DNA of 64,000 nt, from assembly GCF_009733595.1 (NCBI RefSeq), contig NZ_WOFH01000006.1:496001-560000 (forward strand), read 5' to 3'. Every line of letters begins with the position of its first letter. Positions within the stretch are counted from its first letter, which is position 1. The notes under the pieces are model-generated. The model had not been told where the DNA came from and made no database searches. It saw only the letters and a program-made list of their open reading frames with translations. This stretch comes from Actinomadura litoris. GTDB lineage: Bacteria > Actinomycetota > Actinomycetes > Streptosporangiales > Streptosporangiaceae. A program made the position numbers and the translations under genes. Positions 17,547 through 26,433 of this stretch are shown piece after piece.

Positions 17547-18578
17547 ATGCACACCGGAGAGCACGTCGAGATCGTCCTGCCGGGCAAGGTCGAGCCGGAG
17601 GGGCTGGAGATCCGGCACGCGGACGTCCCGACCCCCGGGCCGGGCCAGGCGCTCATCCGCATGGAGGCGACCGGCGTCTCCTACGCCGAGCAGCAGATGC
17701 GCCGGGGCCGCTACTTCGACCAGCCGGCGTTCCCGTTCGTGCCCGGCTACGACGTCGTCGGCACGGTGCTGGCCACCGGCGCGGGCGCCGGGCCCGGCCT
17801 GGTCGGGACGCGGGTCGCCGCGATGGTCAAGGTCGGCGGCTGGGCGAGCCACGTGCTCGTGGACGCCGCCGACCTCGTGCCGGTCCCCGCCGGGGTCGGC
17901 GCGGCGGAGGCGGAGACCCTCGTGCTCAACGGGCTCACCGCCTGGCAGATGCTGCACCGCAAGGCGCGCGTCCGCGCCGGCCAGACCGTCCTCGTGCACG
18001 GCGCCAGCGGCGGCGTCGGCTCGGTCCTCGTCCAACTCGCCCGCGTGGCCGGCGTCAACGTCATCGGGACCTCGTCGGCCCGCCACCACGACTCCCTGCG
18101 CGCCTTCGGTGTCACGCCCATCGACTACCGCACCGAGGACGTCGCCGCGCGGGTCCGCGAACTCGCCCCCGGCGGGGTGGACGCCGTCTTCGACCACGTC
18201 GGCGGGCGCGGCGTCGTCGACTCCTGGCGCCTGCTCGCGCCGGGCGGCACGCTCGTCTCCTACGGCACCGCCTCCACCCGCGACGACCGGGGCTCCAAGC
18301 AGTGGCCCGTCTTCAAGCTGCTCGGACGGGTCTGGACGTGGAACGCCCTGCCCAACGGCCGGCACGCCTACTTCTTCAACGCCTGGGCCGGGCGGGCCCT
18401 CTCCAAGAGCCGCTTCCGGGCCCGGCTGCACGCCGACCTCACCGAGGTCTTCGCCGCCCTCCAGCGCGGCGACATCACCCCGCGGATCGCCGCCCGGCTG
18501 CCCCTCACCCGCGTCGCCGACGCGATGCGGCTGGCCGAGTCCGGAACCGTCAGCGGCAAGGTCGTCCTGACCCCGTAG
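17547..18578 (+). CDS. Medium-chain dehydrogenase/reductase (quinone oxidoreductase-like)
   Basis: Zinc-independent MDR enzyme, 343 aa. N-terminal GroES-like domain includes ATGVSYAEQQMRRGRY and PGYDVVGTV; the Rossmann domain carries VLVHGASGGVGSVLVQLAR (about 150-168), binding NADPH. The C-terminal part SWRLLAPGGTLVSYG is typical of VAT1/quinone reductase members. The gene has a strong predicted promoter with an operator at its 5' end, which suggests induction by an electrophile or drug. Confidence 0.85.
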   Translation: MHTGEHVEIVLPGKVEPEGLEIRHADVPTPGPGQALIRMEATGVSYAEQQMRRGRYFDQPAFPFVPGYDVVGTVLATGAGAGPGLVGTRVAAMVKVGGWASHVLVDAADLVPVPAGVGAAEAETLVLNGLTAWQMLHRKARVRAGQTVLVHGASGGVGSVLVQLARVAGVNVIGTSSARHHDSLRAFGVTPIDYRTEDVAARVRELAPGGVDAVFDHVGGRGVVDSWRLLAPGGTLVSYGTASTRDDRGSKQWPVFKLLGRVWTWNALPNGRHAYFFNAWAGRALSKSRFRARLHADLTEVFAALQRGDITPRIAARLPLTRVADAMRLAESGTVSGKVVLTP

Positions 18579-18627
18579 ACCCGTTCGAACCCGTCCCGAT
18601 CAGCACGCATAGAAGAAGAGGAACACC

Positions 18628-19290
18628 ATGTTCAACGACACGTCGTCCCGCCGGCGGCCCCAGCCCCAGCCCCGCGCGCGGCGCGACCGCGTTCGCGTCA
18701 CCGCGCTCACGCTCTCGTTCGCCACCGCCGGCGTCCTCGCGGGCACGGTCCCCGCCGCCCAGGCCGCCGAGAAGCCGGGCCACGGGCGGGCGTACCAGTG
18801 CCGTAGCGAGGGCCTCGATCCCGGCGCCCGTATCCGCTACCGCACGGACATCATGATCAAGGCGCCGCTGAGCACCGTGTTCAAGCTCCAGACCGACGTG
18901 GAGCGCTGGCCGGCCTGGCAGCCGCCCGTCCTGACCGCGAAGCGCCTCGACCACGGGCGCCTGCGGAAGGGTTCGCGGTTCCACTGGACGACCCCGGCGC
19001 CGCCCACGGTCCCGGACACCACCATGCACATCACCTCCACCGTCCGGCAGCTCCGGAACAACGCCTGCATCCTGTGGGCCGGACCCGCCGTCGGCAAGGG
19101 CGCCCGCATCGACGAGGGCGTTCACCTGTGGACGTTCACCAAGGTCAGGGGCGGCGTCCTCGTCCACACCGAGGAGACCTGGACCGGCCGCCAGGTCGAG
19201 GAGGACGTCCCCGGCTCGACCGCCATGCTCGGCCAGGGCCTCGAAGAGTGGCTGCGCAACCTGAAGGCCACCGCCGAGGCCCGCCACTGA
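18628..19290 (+). CDS. Secreted SRPBCC-like (polyketide cyclase fold) protein
   Basis: A 220-aa exported protein. An Arg-rich N-terminus (PRARRDRVR) leads into ALTLSFATAGVLAG and cleavage near AQAAEK (about 46). The mature part resembles the START/SRPBCC fold: IMIKAPLSTVFKLQTDVERWPAWQPPV, then GSRFHWTTP, and a C-terminal helix EEDVPGSTAMLGQGLEEWLRNL. Most SRPBCC proteins are cytoplasmic, so export is unusual. It starts 49 bp after the dehydrogenase and ends at a strong terminator. Confidence 0.78.
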   Translation: MFNDTSSRRRPQPQPRARRDRVRVTALTLSFATAGVLAGTVPAAQAAEKPGHGRAYQCRSEGLDPGARIRYRTDIMIKAPLSTVFKLQTDVERWPAWQPPVLTAKRLDHGRLRKGSRFHWTTPAPPTVPDTTMHITSTVRQLRNNACILWAGPAVGKGARIDEGVHLWTFTKVRGGVLVHTEETWTGRQVEEDVPGSTAMLGQGLEEWLRNLKATAEARH

Positions 19291-19316
19291 GTCCGCTTCG
19301 GTTCACCCGCGTTCAC

Positions 19317-19346
19317 CGCCGCCCCCTCGCATGCGAGGGGGCGGCG
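19317..19346 (+). terminator. Perfect 30-bp palindromic terminator
   Basis: CGCCGCCCCCTCGCA pairs exactly with its downstream complement (15 bp per arm, no extra loop bases). It closes the dehydrogenase/SRPBCC transcript. Confidence 0.8.
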
Positions 19347-19750
19347 ACGCGGATGGGTCCAATTCCACTGGACGAGACGAAAGCGAACCGTGAGACGAGC
19401 GCGGCGCGTCCGGCTCCGGCCATTCCCGGCACCGCGTAACACCTGTTCACCGCCCCGCCGGCGGTGCCGCCAATGCTTGGACAATGCAATGGAACGATCC
19501 TTGTCAAAAGGTCGCTATTGACGCTCGACAATCGATGAATCCGTTGAACGAGATGCTCTCTAGTGTCAATTAAACGTGGTTCGAAAAAGTTGAAAATTTC
19601 AAGATTGACAGTACTTTGCGAAAAAGTTACTCTCCATTCAGATCCTGGATCAAGATCCATTGAAGGCGCCGATTCATTCCGGATATCACGCCCCCCGCCC
19701 TCTTCGGCCGCCGAAAAATAGTACTCCCATCCCCAGCGAAGAGGAATCGC
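19347..19750. other. A/T-rich intergenic promoter region
   Basis: About 400 bp without a gene and markedly A/T-richer than its surroundings from about 19480 to 19660 (runs such as CGAAAAAGTTGAAAATTTC). A plausible promoter is TTGACA at 19605-19610 with TACTCT or TTACTC about 17 bp later, directed to the DUF4360 genes. The composition differs from flanking coding DNA and could reflect a supercoiling-sensitive or nucleoid-protein-bound region. Confidence 0.55.
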
Positions 19751-20404
19751 ATGCGTAAAGGGACTGCAATTTCTGCCGCCGCCTTGGCGACGCTTGCCGC
19801 GACCGTGGCTCCGGCCAACGCGTGGGCGTCACCCAGTGGGCCCACCAAGGTGACCATCTCGGTCGCGAGCGTCAACGGCTCCGGCTGCCCGACCAAGACC
19901 GCCTCCGTCGTCGTCTCCCCCGACAACACGGCGTTCACCGTCGCCTACAGCCAGTACACGGCCCAGGCGGGCGGCAACTCCTCGCCCACCGACGGCCGCA
20001 AGAACTGCCAGATCAGTCTGATCGTGCACGTTCCGGGAGGCTTCACCTACGCCATCGCCGCGACGGACCACCGCGGCTACGCCTCCCTGCAATCGGGCGC
20101 GATCGCCTCCCAGAAGGCCAGCTACTACTTCCAGGGGCTCCCGACCACGACACCCATCGAACACCCCATTCCCGCTGCTCTCAAGGGAAACTGGCAGTTC
20201 GGCGACAAGATCCCGGTGCCGCAGCTCATCTACTTGCCGTGCGGCGCGGAACGGGCTTTCAACATCAACACGGAACTACGTGTCGAGGTGGGGGATTCGG
20301 ACCCGTCGAAGGTCAGCTTCGTCTCCATGGACTCCACCGACGGCGACATTACGACGACGTATCACTTCGCCTGGGAAAAATGCCCGAAGCCCAAGCAAAC
20401 CTGA
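19751..20404 (+). CDS. Secreted DUF4360 protein
   Basis: A 217-aa exported protein with Sec signal peptide (MRKGTAISAAALATLAATVAPANAWA). Mature domain: VTISVASVNGSGCPTKTASVVVSPDNTAFTV, AGGNSSPTDGRKNCQISL, FTYAIAATDHRGYASL and a C-terminal CGAERAFNINTELRV, matching DUF4360, a cysteine-containing beta domain of unknown function in actinomycetes and fungi. Four cysteines suggest disulfides. The next gene is a paralogue 13 bp downstream. Confidence 0.85.
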   Translation: MRKGTAISAAALATLAATVAPANAWASPSGPTKVTISVASVNGSGCPTKTASVVVSPDNTAFTVAYSQYTAQAGGNSSPTDGRKNCQISLIVHVPGGFTYAIAATDHRGYASLQSGAIASQKASYYFQGLPTTTPIEHPIPAALKGNWQFGDKIPVPQLIYLPCGAERAFNINTELRVEVGDSDPSKVSFVSMDSTDGDITTTYHFAWEKCPKPKQT

Positions 20405-20417
20405 AGGAGAAGAATCC

Positions 20418-21074
20418 ATGCGTAAAGGAGTGACCGCCGCGGCGGCATCCCTCTCGGCCGTGGCGCTGGCCGCGGCGATGGCCCCCGCGGCGTCGGCGGC
20501 GACGAACGAGCCGCCGCCCGGAAGAATCACCATCGAGGTCCTGACCGTGAACGGCTCCGGCTGCCCCGCCGGAACCGCCGCCGTGACGCCCGCCAGCGAC
20601 GACAGCGCCTTCACCGTCACCTACAGCGACTACCTCGCCCAGGCCGGCGGGAACTCGAAGCCCACCGACTTCCGCAAGAACTGCCAGCTCGCCCTGGGCA
20701 TCCACATCCCGCAGGGCTTCACCTACGCGATCGCCAGCGCCGACTACCGCGGTTTCGCGAGCCTGGCCAACGGTGCCTCCGGGCTGGAGCGGGCGAACTA
20801 CTACTACCAGGGCATGCAGCAGACGACGCCCATCAGCCACAGCATCAAGGGCAAGTACTCCGACACCTGGCAGTTCACCGACCGGACGCCGTGGGCCGAG
20901 CTCGTCTGGAAGCCGTGCGGTGAGGACCGCATCCTCAACGTCAACACCGAACTGCGCGTGGACAAGGGCACCTCCGCGCCCGGCGACACCAGCTTCATGT
21001 CGTTCGACTCCACCGACGGCAACGTGAAGACCGTGTACCACTTCGAGTGGAAGAAGTGCCCCGGACGACGCTGA
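20418..21074 (+). CDS. Secreted DUF4360 protein (tandem paralogue)
   Basis: A 218-aa paralogue with its own signal peptide (MRKGVTAAAASLSAVALAAAM...ASAA) and the same cysteine spacing (GSGCPAGTA, RKNCQLAL, WKPCGEDRILNVNTELRV, KKCPGRR). By eye the mature parts are roughly half identical, so the duplication is old. GAAGGAGA precedes ATG 20418. The pair is probably one transcript. Confidence 0.85.
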   Translation: MRKGVTAAAASLSAVALAAAMAPAASAATNEPPPGRITIEVLTVNGSGCPAGTAAVTPASDDSAFTVTYSDYLAQAGGNSKPTDFRKNCQLALGIHIPQGFTYAIASADYRGFASLANGASGLERANYYYQGMQQTTPISHSIKGKYSDTWQFTDRTPWAELVWKPCGEDRILNVNTELRVDKGTSAPGDTSFMSFDSTDGNVKTVYHFEWKKCPGRR

Positions 21075-21108
21075 TCCGGACCGACCAGGCCGTGCCCCCC
21101 ACCAGGAC

Positions 21109-21141
21109 GGGCGCGGCCCGGTCGCGTTCGCGGGCCGCCCC
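21109..21141. terminator. Hairpin between convergent DUF4360 and AraC genes
   Basis: GCGGCCCG (21113-21120) pairs with CGGGCCGC (21131-21138) around a 10-nt loop; the stem can be extended over a bulge. It lies between two converging stop codons (21074 and 21144). Confidence 0.6.
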
Positions 21142-21143
21142 GG

Positions 21144-22094
21144 TCACACGTGGCCCGCGCGGTACTCGCGCGGGCTGGTGCCGTAGGCCGCCTTGAACAG
21201 CTTGCTGAAGCGCGCGGCGTCGACGAAGCCCCGGCGCGCCGCGATCGCGGTGACCGAGCGTCCCACCTGGAGCGGATCGCGCAGGTCGCGGCGGCAGTGC
21301 TCCAGCCTCCGCCCCTTGATCCACATCGCGACCGTCGTGCCCTCCGCGTGGAACAGGTTGTACAGGTGGCGGATCGAGACGTAGTGCGCGGCGGCGATCG
21401 CGTCGGGGGTCAGGTCCGGGTCGTCCAGATGGCTCTCGATGTAGGCGCGGACCCGGACGAGCAGTGCCCTGCGGCGCGCCTCGGTGGTGCCGGCGGCCAT
21501 GTCCATGCGCTCGGCGAGCAGCGTCACCAGCAGGTCGATGATGTTGTCCCCGAGGCGCTGGCCCGCCGGGTCGTCGAACTCGTCCAGGTGCTGGGCCAAC
21601 TGGACGAGAAGCGCGGACAGCAGCGCGCCCAGCCCCCGGTGACCGGAGAAGCGGGTCGCGGTGACCGCCGCGACCGCGTCCTCGGGAAGGCAGAGCAGGC
21701 GGCGGGGGAACATCAGCACGAGCTGCCGGTAGGAGCCGTCGAAGGCGAGCGTGTACGGACGGGTCGTGTCGTAGATCGTCAGGTCGCCGGGGGAGAGCGG
21801 GGCCTCGCGCCCGTCCTGGGAGAGGACGCAGCACCCGGTGAGCTGGATTCCGAGCTTGTAGTGCCCCGGGTCGGACCGCGCGATCAGCGCCTCGGTGCGC
21901 CGCACGGTGTGGGGGGTCGCGGAGACCTCGGCCACCTTCAGGGAGCCGAGTTCGGAACCGCGCATGTATCCGTCGAAGCCGTCGGCGTCGGCGGGGTCCG
22001 TGCGCAGCGGCACGAACATCTCCGACACCGTGCTGGACCAGAAGTCGAATCGCTCGCGGACGGGAAGGTCTGACGTTCGGATCTGCGTCGACAT
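21144..22094 (-). CDS. AraC family transcriptional regulator
   Basis: A 316-aa regulator. The N-terminal half is the AraC-binding-like domain (LPVRERFDFWSSTVSEMFVPL, then YKLGIQLTGCCVLSQDGREAPLSPGDLTIYDTTRPY). The C-terminal 100 residues hold two HTH motifs (LTPDAIAAAHYVSIRHLYNLFHAEG, SVTAIAARRGFVDAARFSKLFKAAYGTSPREYR). ATG 22094 is chosen because GGGAGA lies 6 nt upstream; the longer frame to 22322 is low-complexity and lacks a binding site. Target genes unknown; the cupin gene lies upstream in the same direction. Confidence 0.87.
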   Translation of the reverse strand: MSTQIRTSDLPVRERFDFWSSTVSEMFVPLRTDPADADGFDGYMRGSELGSLKVAEVSATPHTVRRTEALIARSDPGHYKLGIQLTGCCVLSQDGREAPLSPGDLTIYDTTRPYTLAFDGSYRQLVLMFPRRLLCLPEDAVAAVTATRFSGHRGLGALLSALLVQLAQHLDEFDDPAGQRLGDNIIDLLVTLLAERMDMAAGTTEARRRALLVRVRAYIESHLDDPDLTPDAIAAAHYVSIRHLYNLFHAEGTTVAMWIKGRRLEHCRRDLRDPLQVGRSVTAIAARRGFVDAARFSKLFKAAYGTSPREYRAGHV

Positions 22095-22349
22095 GGACGT
22101 TCTCCCGAGGGATGCCCCGATGTTCGTACTGGTCACCGGCACCGGGCCGACCGTCGCCCCGCCGGGGCCGGTGACGCGGGAGCCGTGTTCTGCGTCCGAT
22201 GCGGGAGGGGGTCGCGACCGGAGGGCCTGTGACCGGTCGCGGCCCCCGCCCTTCGCACGGGGCCGGGAGCGTGCTCCGCTTGATCCGTCCCGACCGCGCG
22301 TACGTGCCGTCCCGGAGACCACGTCACAGGCGGTGCGGCGTGCTCCGGG

Positions 22350-22835
22350 TCACTGCCGTCCGGACCCGGTGGGGGACTGGTAGGTGGGGTTCAGCGACAG
22401 CGCGATGAAGGAGAGCGGGCGGTCGACCCGCTGGTAGCCGAGCGGGCAGTGCCGCATGCCCCGGGGAATGTAGATCGCCGCCGAGGTGTCGATGACGTAG
22501 GTCTCGCCGTCGAGGTCGATCTCGGCGACCGCGCCGAGGTCGTCCAGATCCTCTGGATTGTTGCCCATGAAAAGGAGGACCTCGTCATAGTCGTGGACGT
22601 GCTCCAGCACATAGGGATTGGGGCTGGGCACCTCGTGAATCCAGCTGTAGGCGATGTGGACCTTGCTCAGGTCCACCTGCCATCCGCTCATCATGGCGAA
22701 CGCGCCGCTGGTGCCCTTCTCCTCCTCGCCGTACCGGAGCACGCCCTCGTTCGGGAGCTCCTCCCGCACCATGTTCCGGACGATGAGGTTCTCGTGCTTC
22801 CCCGATTTCCGCTGGGCCGCCGTGGTGGTCGCCAT
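22350..22835 (-). CDS. Cupin-fold protein of unknown function
   Basis: A 161-aa protein with a probable single cupin barrel. VLEHVHDYDEVLLFMGNNPEDLDDLG has the His-x-His/Glu pattern of cupin motif 1, and IYIPRGMRHCPLGYQR provides the motif 2 His. These would bind one metal. It lies between two AraC genes and downstream of the amino-acid ABC transporter; it may be an enzyme acting on the imported compound, but no substrate can be read from the sequence. Confidence 0.7.
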   Translation of the reverse strand: MATTTAAQRKSGKHENLIVRNMVREELPNEGVLRYGEEEKGTSGAFAMMSGWQVDLSKVHIAYSWIHEVPSPNPYVLEHVHDYDEVLLFMGNNPEDLDDLGAVAEIDLDGETYVIDTSAAIYIPRGMRHCPLGYQRVDRPLSFIALSLNPTYQSPTGSGRQ

Positions 22836-22905
22836 TCCGTGTTTCCTCCGCTAGGGTGAGACGATCTTCTCCCTTACACCTATGGTGTCAAGGAGAGGGC
22901 CGGGG

Positions 22906-23799
22906 TCACAGGGACATTTCTCGGGCGTTCTGGTACTTTTCGCGGATCACCCGCCGGAAGCCCAGCGGGCTGACCCCGGTCTCGCGCTTGAAGAACCGGC
23001 CGAAGTAGGACGGGTCGGTGAACCCAAGCGCGCTGGCGACCTGGGCGGCGTTCAGCTCCGTCAGGGCCAGCATGCGCTTGGCCTCAAGGGCCAGCGCGCC
23101 GCGGATGACCTGACCCGGCGTCCGCCCGGTGGCCTGCTTCACCACCTCGGTCAGGTGACTCGCGGTGACGCCCAGCTTGTCGGCGTAGGCGCGCACCGAC
23201 GGCTCGTCCGCGTCGTGCTCGGCGGCGAGCCGCACGAACCGCCGCGCCAGCGCCGACGACCGGTGCTCCGCCGTGGCCGGAGCGAACGCGCGCATGCGGT
23301 ACGCCGTGACGAGAAGAATGTTCAGATAGGCCCGCGAAACGCACGTGTGACCGGCCTCGCGCCGATGGTACTCCTGCTCGATCGGCACCAGCAGATCGCT
23401 GATCGCGCGGTCGCCCGCCGCGTCCAGCCGCAGTTCCGCGTTCTCGCTCAGGACGTCGAAACAGGGCGGCTCGTCGCCCATACCGCGCTCGCTCGCGCGG
23501 CCGAGCATGAAATCCTCGGTGAAAACCAGGACCCGCCCCTGAAGGGGCGTCTCGCAATCCCAGAAATGCACCTGCCCCGGCGAAAGGAAATACATCACGG
23601 GCGGCTTGATCTGGTAGTGGACGAAATCGACGACATGCGTCCCCGACCCGCCGGTGATGTGCAGGACCTCGTAGAAGTCGTGCCGGTGCGCGAAGCCCGC
23701 CGTGGTGTAGCTGCCGATCTCCGGAAAGGACCCGATCGCGAGCGGCGCGGTCCCGCTGGGCGCGGGCACCTCGATGTGGTGCAGGGGGAGCGCGCTCAC
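22906..23799 (-). CDS. AraC family regulator with cupin sensor domain
   Basis: A 297-aa regulator. Residues 20-130 form a cupin ligand-binding domain (FAHRHDFYEVLHITGGSGTH, YFLSPGQVHFWDCE). Residues 195-290 hold the AraC DNA-binding domain (VRAYADKLGVTASHLTEVVKQATGRTPGQVI, NAAQVASALGFTDPSYFGRFFKRETGVSPLGFR). GTG start 19 bp after the binding-protein gene; it is co-directional with the ABC transporter, so it likely controls that operon. Confidence 0.87.
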   Translation of the reverse strand: MSALPLHHIEVPAPSGTAPLAIGSFPEIGSYTTAGFAHRHDFYEVLHITGGSGTHVVDFVHYQIKPPVMYFLSPGQVHFWDCETPLQGRVLVFTEDFMLGRASERGMGDEPPCFDVLSENAELRLDAAGDRAISDLLVPIEQEYHRREAGHTCVSRAYLNILLVTAYRMRAFAPATAEHRSSALARRFVRLAAEHDADEPSVRAYADKLGVTASHLTEVVKQATGRTPGQVIRGALALEAKRMLALTELNAAQVASALGFTDPSYFGRFFKRETGVSPLGFRRVIREKYQNAREMSL

Positions 23800-23818
23800 G
23801 AGGCCCCCGACCGCCGGC

Positions 23819-24715
23819 TCACGCGGCGCCGCCCTTCGCGGTCGCGAGGTTGATGCCCGGCGTGATCGGCTTGGAGCCGTAACCGCCGAGGATCGTGTCG
23901 AGCGTCCCGTCCTTCTTCAACGCGGTCAGGGCGCCGAGCAGCGCCTTCGCCAGCTCGGTCTGCTTGAGACCCACATACATCCCGACATAGGCGGGCATGT
24001 AGCCGCGCGCGACGATCGCGATCGGGGAGCCCTTGCGGATCGCGTACTCCGCGGTCTCGGCGACGTTGATCTCGAACTTCTCCCGTCCCGACCGCAGCGC
24101 GAGATCGGCGTCCTGCGCGGTCGGGTACTGCGTGACCCGCACCGGCGGCCTCCCCTTCGCCGCGCAGTCGGCGGAGATCTTCTTCGCGGTGTCCACGTCC
24201 GTGGTGCCGCGGATGGTCGCGATGCCGTTGCCGCACGCCGCGTCCTGCGACTTCGCGCCGCCGTTGGCCTTGGCCGTGACGAGCACACTGGAGCTCTGCG
24301 TGTAGTCGATGAAGATGCCGACCTTCTGCCGCTCCGCGGTGTCGGAGATCCCGTCGTCGGCCACCATGTACCGGCCTCCCGCGACGCCGGGCAGCAGCGC
24401 CTCCCAGGCCACGTTCCTGATCGAGTACTTGAGGCCGAGCTTGGCCGCCACGGCCCTGCCGACGTCCGGGGTGATGCCGCCGGTGATGGTGTTCGCGGAG
24501 TCGGTCAGCAGGTAGGGGACGTTCGGGAGCGTGGTCCCGACGTCGAGCGTCCCCGCCTGGCGGACGGCCTCGGGCAGCATCGCCCGCAGCGCGGGATCGG
24601 CCGCCGGGGCCTTGACCGGGGGCCGCGGCCTGTCGGCGGCGACGGGATCGCCGCCGCCGCAGCCCGCGGCGAGCAGTGCGGTGCAGGTCAGCAACGGCGT
24701 GAGTGCGCGTCTCAT
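23819..24715 (-). CDS. Amino-acid ABC transporter binding lipoprotein (family 3)
   Basis: Extracellular solute-binding protein of 298 aa. Lipobox LAAGC with Cys19, then a Pro-rich linker. The domain matches SBP family 3: GTLDVGTTLPNVPYLL, GGITPDVGRAVAAKLGLKYS, VADDGISDTAERQKVGIFIDYTQSSSVLV. Polar amino acids or derived amines are the family ligands. GGAG is placed upstream of the ATG. Third gene of the permease-ATPase-binding protein unit. Confidence 0.87.
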   Translation of the reverse strand: MRRALTPLLTCTALLAAGCGGGDPVAADRPRPPVKAPAADPALRAMLPEAVRQAGTLDVGTTLPNVPYLLTDSANTITGGITPDVGRAVAAKLGLKYSIRNVAWEALLPGVAGGRYMVADDGISDTAERQKVGIFIDYTQSSSVLVTAKANGGAKSQDAACGNGIATIRGTTDVDTAKKISADCAAKGRPPVRVTQYPTAQDADLALRSGREKFEINVAETAEYAIRKGSPIAIVARGYMPAYVGMYVGLKQTELAKALLGALTALKKDGTLDTILGGYGSKPITPGINLATAKGGAA

Positions 24716-24736
24716 GGTGGGTGCTCCTTCGGGGAT

Positions 24737-25504
24737 CTACAGGACGTGGGCGAGGAACTCCGCGGTGCGCGCGGAGGACGGGGAGCTCAGCACCCTCCTG
24801 GCCGGTCCGCTCTCGACGATCACTCCGCCGTCCATGAAGACCGCCGTGTCCGCGACCTCCTGGGCGAATCCGATCTCGTGCGTGACGACGACCATGGTCA
24901 TTCCCTGGCCCGCGAGGTCGCGCATGACCGCGAGCACCTCGCCGACCAGCTCGGGGTCCAGCGCGCTCGTGGGCTCGTCGAACAGCAGCACAGAGGGGTC
25001 CATGGCGAGCGCCCGCGCGATCGCCACCCGCTGCTGCTGGCCGCCGGAGAGCCGGCCGGGCCGCTTGCCGGCGTGGTCCTTCAGCCCGACCCTGGCGAGC
25101 AGCGCGCGGGCGTCGCGCTCGGCGTCCGCCGCGTCCCGTCCGAGGACGCGGACCGGCCCGAGCATCACGTTGTCGAGCGCCGACAGATGCGTGAACAGGT
25201 TGAAGTGCTGGAAGACCATGCCCATGCGGCGCCGCAACCGGGCGGTGTCCTTCTCCGACGACTCGTGCAGCCGTCCGCCGCGCGGCTCGTACCCGACCAG
25301 GATCCCGTCGACGAGCACGAAACCCGCGTCCACCCGCTCAAGGTGGTTGACGCAGCGCAGCAGCGTGCTCTTCCCGCTGCCGGACGGCCCGAGCAGGCAC
25401 ACCACCTCGCCCGGCGCGACCTCCAGGTCGATCCCGCGCAGCACCTCGGTGCCCGCGAACGACTTCCGGATGCCCCGCAGGACGAGGCTGCCCCGGGCGC
25501 TCAC
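24737..25504 (-). CDS. Amino-acid ABC transporter ATP-binding protein
   Basis: A 255-aa GlnQ-type ATPase. It has Walker A GPSGSGKST, Q-loop VFQHFNLFTHLSAL, signature LSGGQQQRVAIARAL, Walker B VLLFDEPTSALDPE and switch His VVTHEIGFA. Loop HESSEKDTARLRRRMG is typical of the polar amino-acid group. Its GTG start overlaps the permease stop (GTGA), indicating translational coupling. Confidence 0.92.
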   Translation of the reverse strand: MSARGSLVLRGIRKSFAGTEVLRGIDLEVAPGEVVCLLGPSGSGKSTLLRCVNHLERVDAGFVLVDGILVGYEPRGGRLHESSEKDTARLRRRMGMVFQHFNLFTHLSALDNVMLGPVRVLGRDAADAERDARALLARVGLKDHAGKRPGRLSGGQQQRVAIARALAMDPSVLLFDEPTSALDPELVGEVLAVMRDLAGQGMTMVVVTHEIGFAQEVADTAVFMDGGVIVESGPARRVLSSPSSARTAEFLAHVL

Positions 25505-26433
25505 CGCCGTCCCCCGAACGCGTTGCGGACGACCCGTCTCAGCAGCCCGCCCTCGGCCTGCCCCCGGACGACCCGCTCCAGGAAGTACTGCCCGACGCTG
25601 GAGATCGAGACGAGCACCAGGTACCAGATCGACGCCACCATCAGCAGCGCGATGACCTGGTAGTTCATCCCGTAGATCTGCTGGGAGCGGGTGAGCAGGT
25701 CACCGCCGCCGATCACCGACACCATCGACGTCCCCTTGAGGATCAGGATGAACTGGTTGCCCAGCGGCGGCAGGATCACCTGCACCGCCTGCGGGACGGC
25801 GATCCTCCGTACCGCCCGCCCCCGCGTCATCCCGATCGTCAGCGCCGCGTCGATCTGGCCCTGCGGCACGGCGAGGAACCCGCCGCGGATGATCTCGGCC
25901 ATGTACGCGGCCTCGTGCAGCGCCAGCCCGCACAGCGCGGCGACGAACGGCGTGATCACATGGTTGGTCTCCGCCGTCCACCCGAGCCCGGTGCCGGGCA
26001 GCCCGACACCGAGCCGGGGGAACAGCAGCGCGAGGTTGAACCAGAAGACCAGCTGGACCAGCAGCGGCGTGCCCCTGAAGAACCACACGTACGCCGCGCC
26101 GACCGCGATCGCCACCGGGTTGCGCGACTGCCGCATCAGCGCCAGCACACCCCCGATGAGCAGCCCGGACACCATCGTCGCCGCCGTCAGGACGAGCGTC
26201 ACCCCGACCCCGCGCAGGACCGGCTCGGCGAACAGGTAGTCCCCGACCACGCCCCAGTCCAGGTTCGGGCTCCGGGCCACCGTCACCACCAGCCACGCCG
26301 CGAGCCCGGCCAGCACCACCCCCGGCACCCACCGCGCCACGACCGCTCGCCGGGGGACGATCGTCAGCGTGTCCAACCTGTCCAGCAGGCTGTCGTGCCC
26401 GTCGGCTCCCACGTCCGGATGAGAAGCCACCAC
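25501..26433 (-). CDS. Amino-acid ABC transporter permease
   Basis: A 310-aa HisM/GlnP-type permease with a leading cytoplasmic region and a first helix at about 32-52. The domain reads RGVGVTLVLTAATMVSGLLIGGVLALMRQS, WFFRGTPLLVQLVFWFN and the EAA loop LTIGMTRGRAVRRIAVPQAVQVILPPL. It is the first gene of the transporter unit; the GTG start has only a weak Shine-Dalgarno. Confidence 0.9.
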   Translation of the reverse strand: MVASHPDVGADGHDSLLDRLDTLTIVPRRAVVARWVPGVVLAGLAAWLVVTVARSPNLDWGVVGDYLFAEPVLRGVGVTLVLTAATMVSGLLIGGVLALMRQSRNPVAIAVGAAYVWFFRGTPLLVQLVFWFNLALLFPRLGVGLPGTGLGWTAETNHVITPFVAALCGLALHEAAYMAEIIRGGFLAVPQGQIDAALTIGMTRGRAVRRIAVPQAVQVILPPLGNQFILILKGTSMVSVIGGGDLLTRSQQIYGMNYQVIALLMVASIWYLVLVSISSVGQYFLERVVRGQAEGGLLRRVVRNAFGGRR

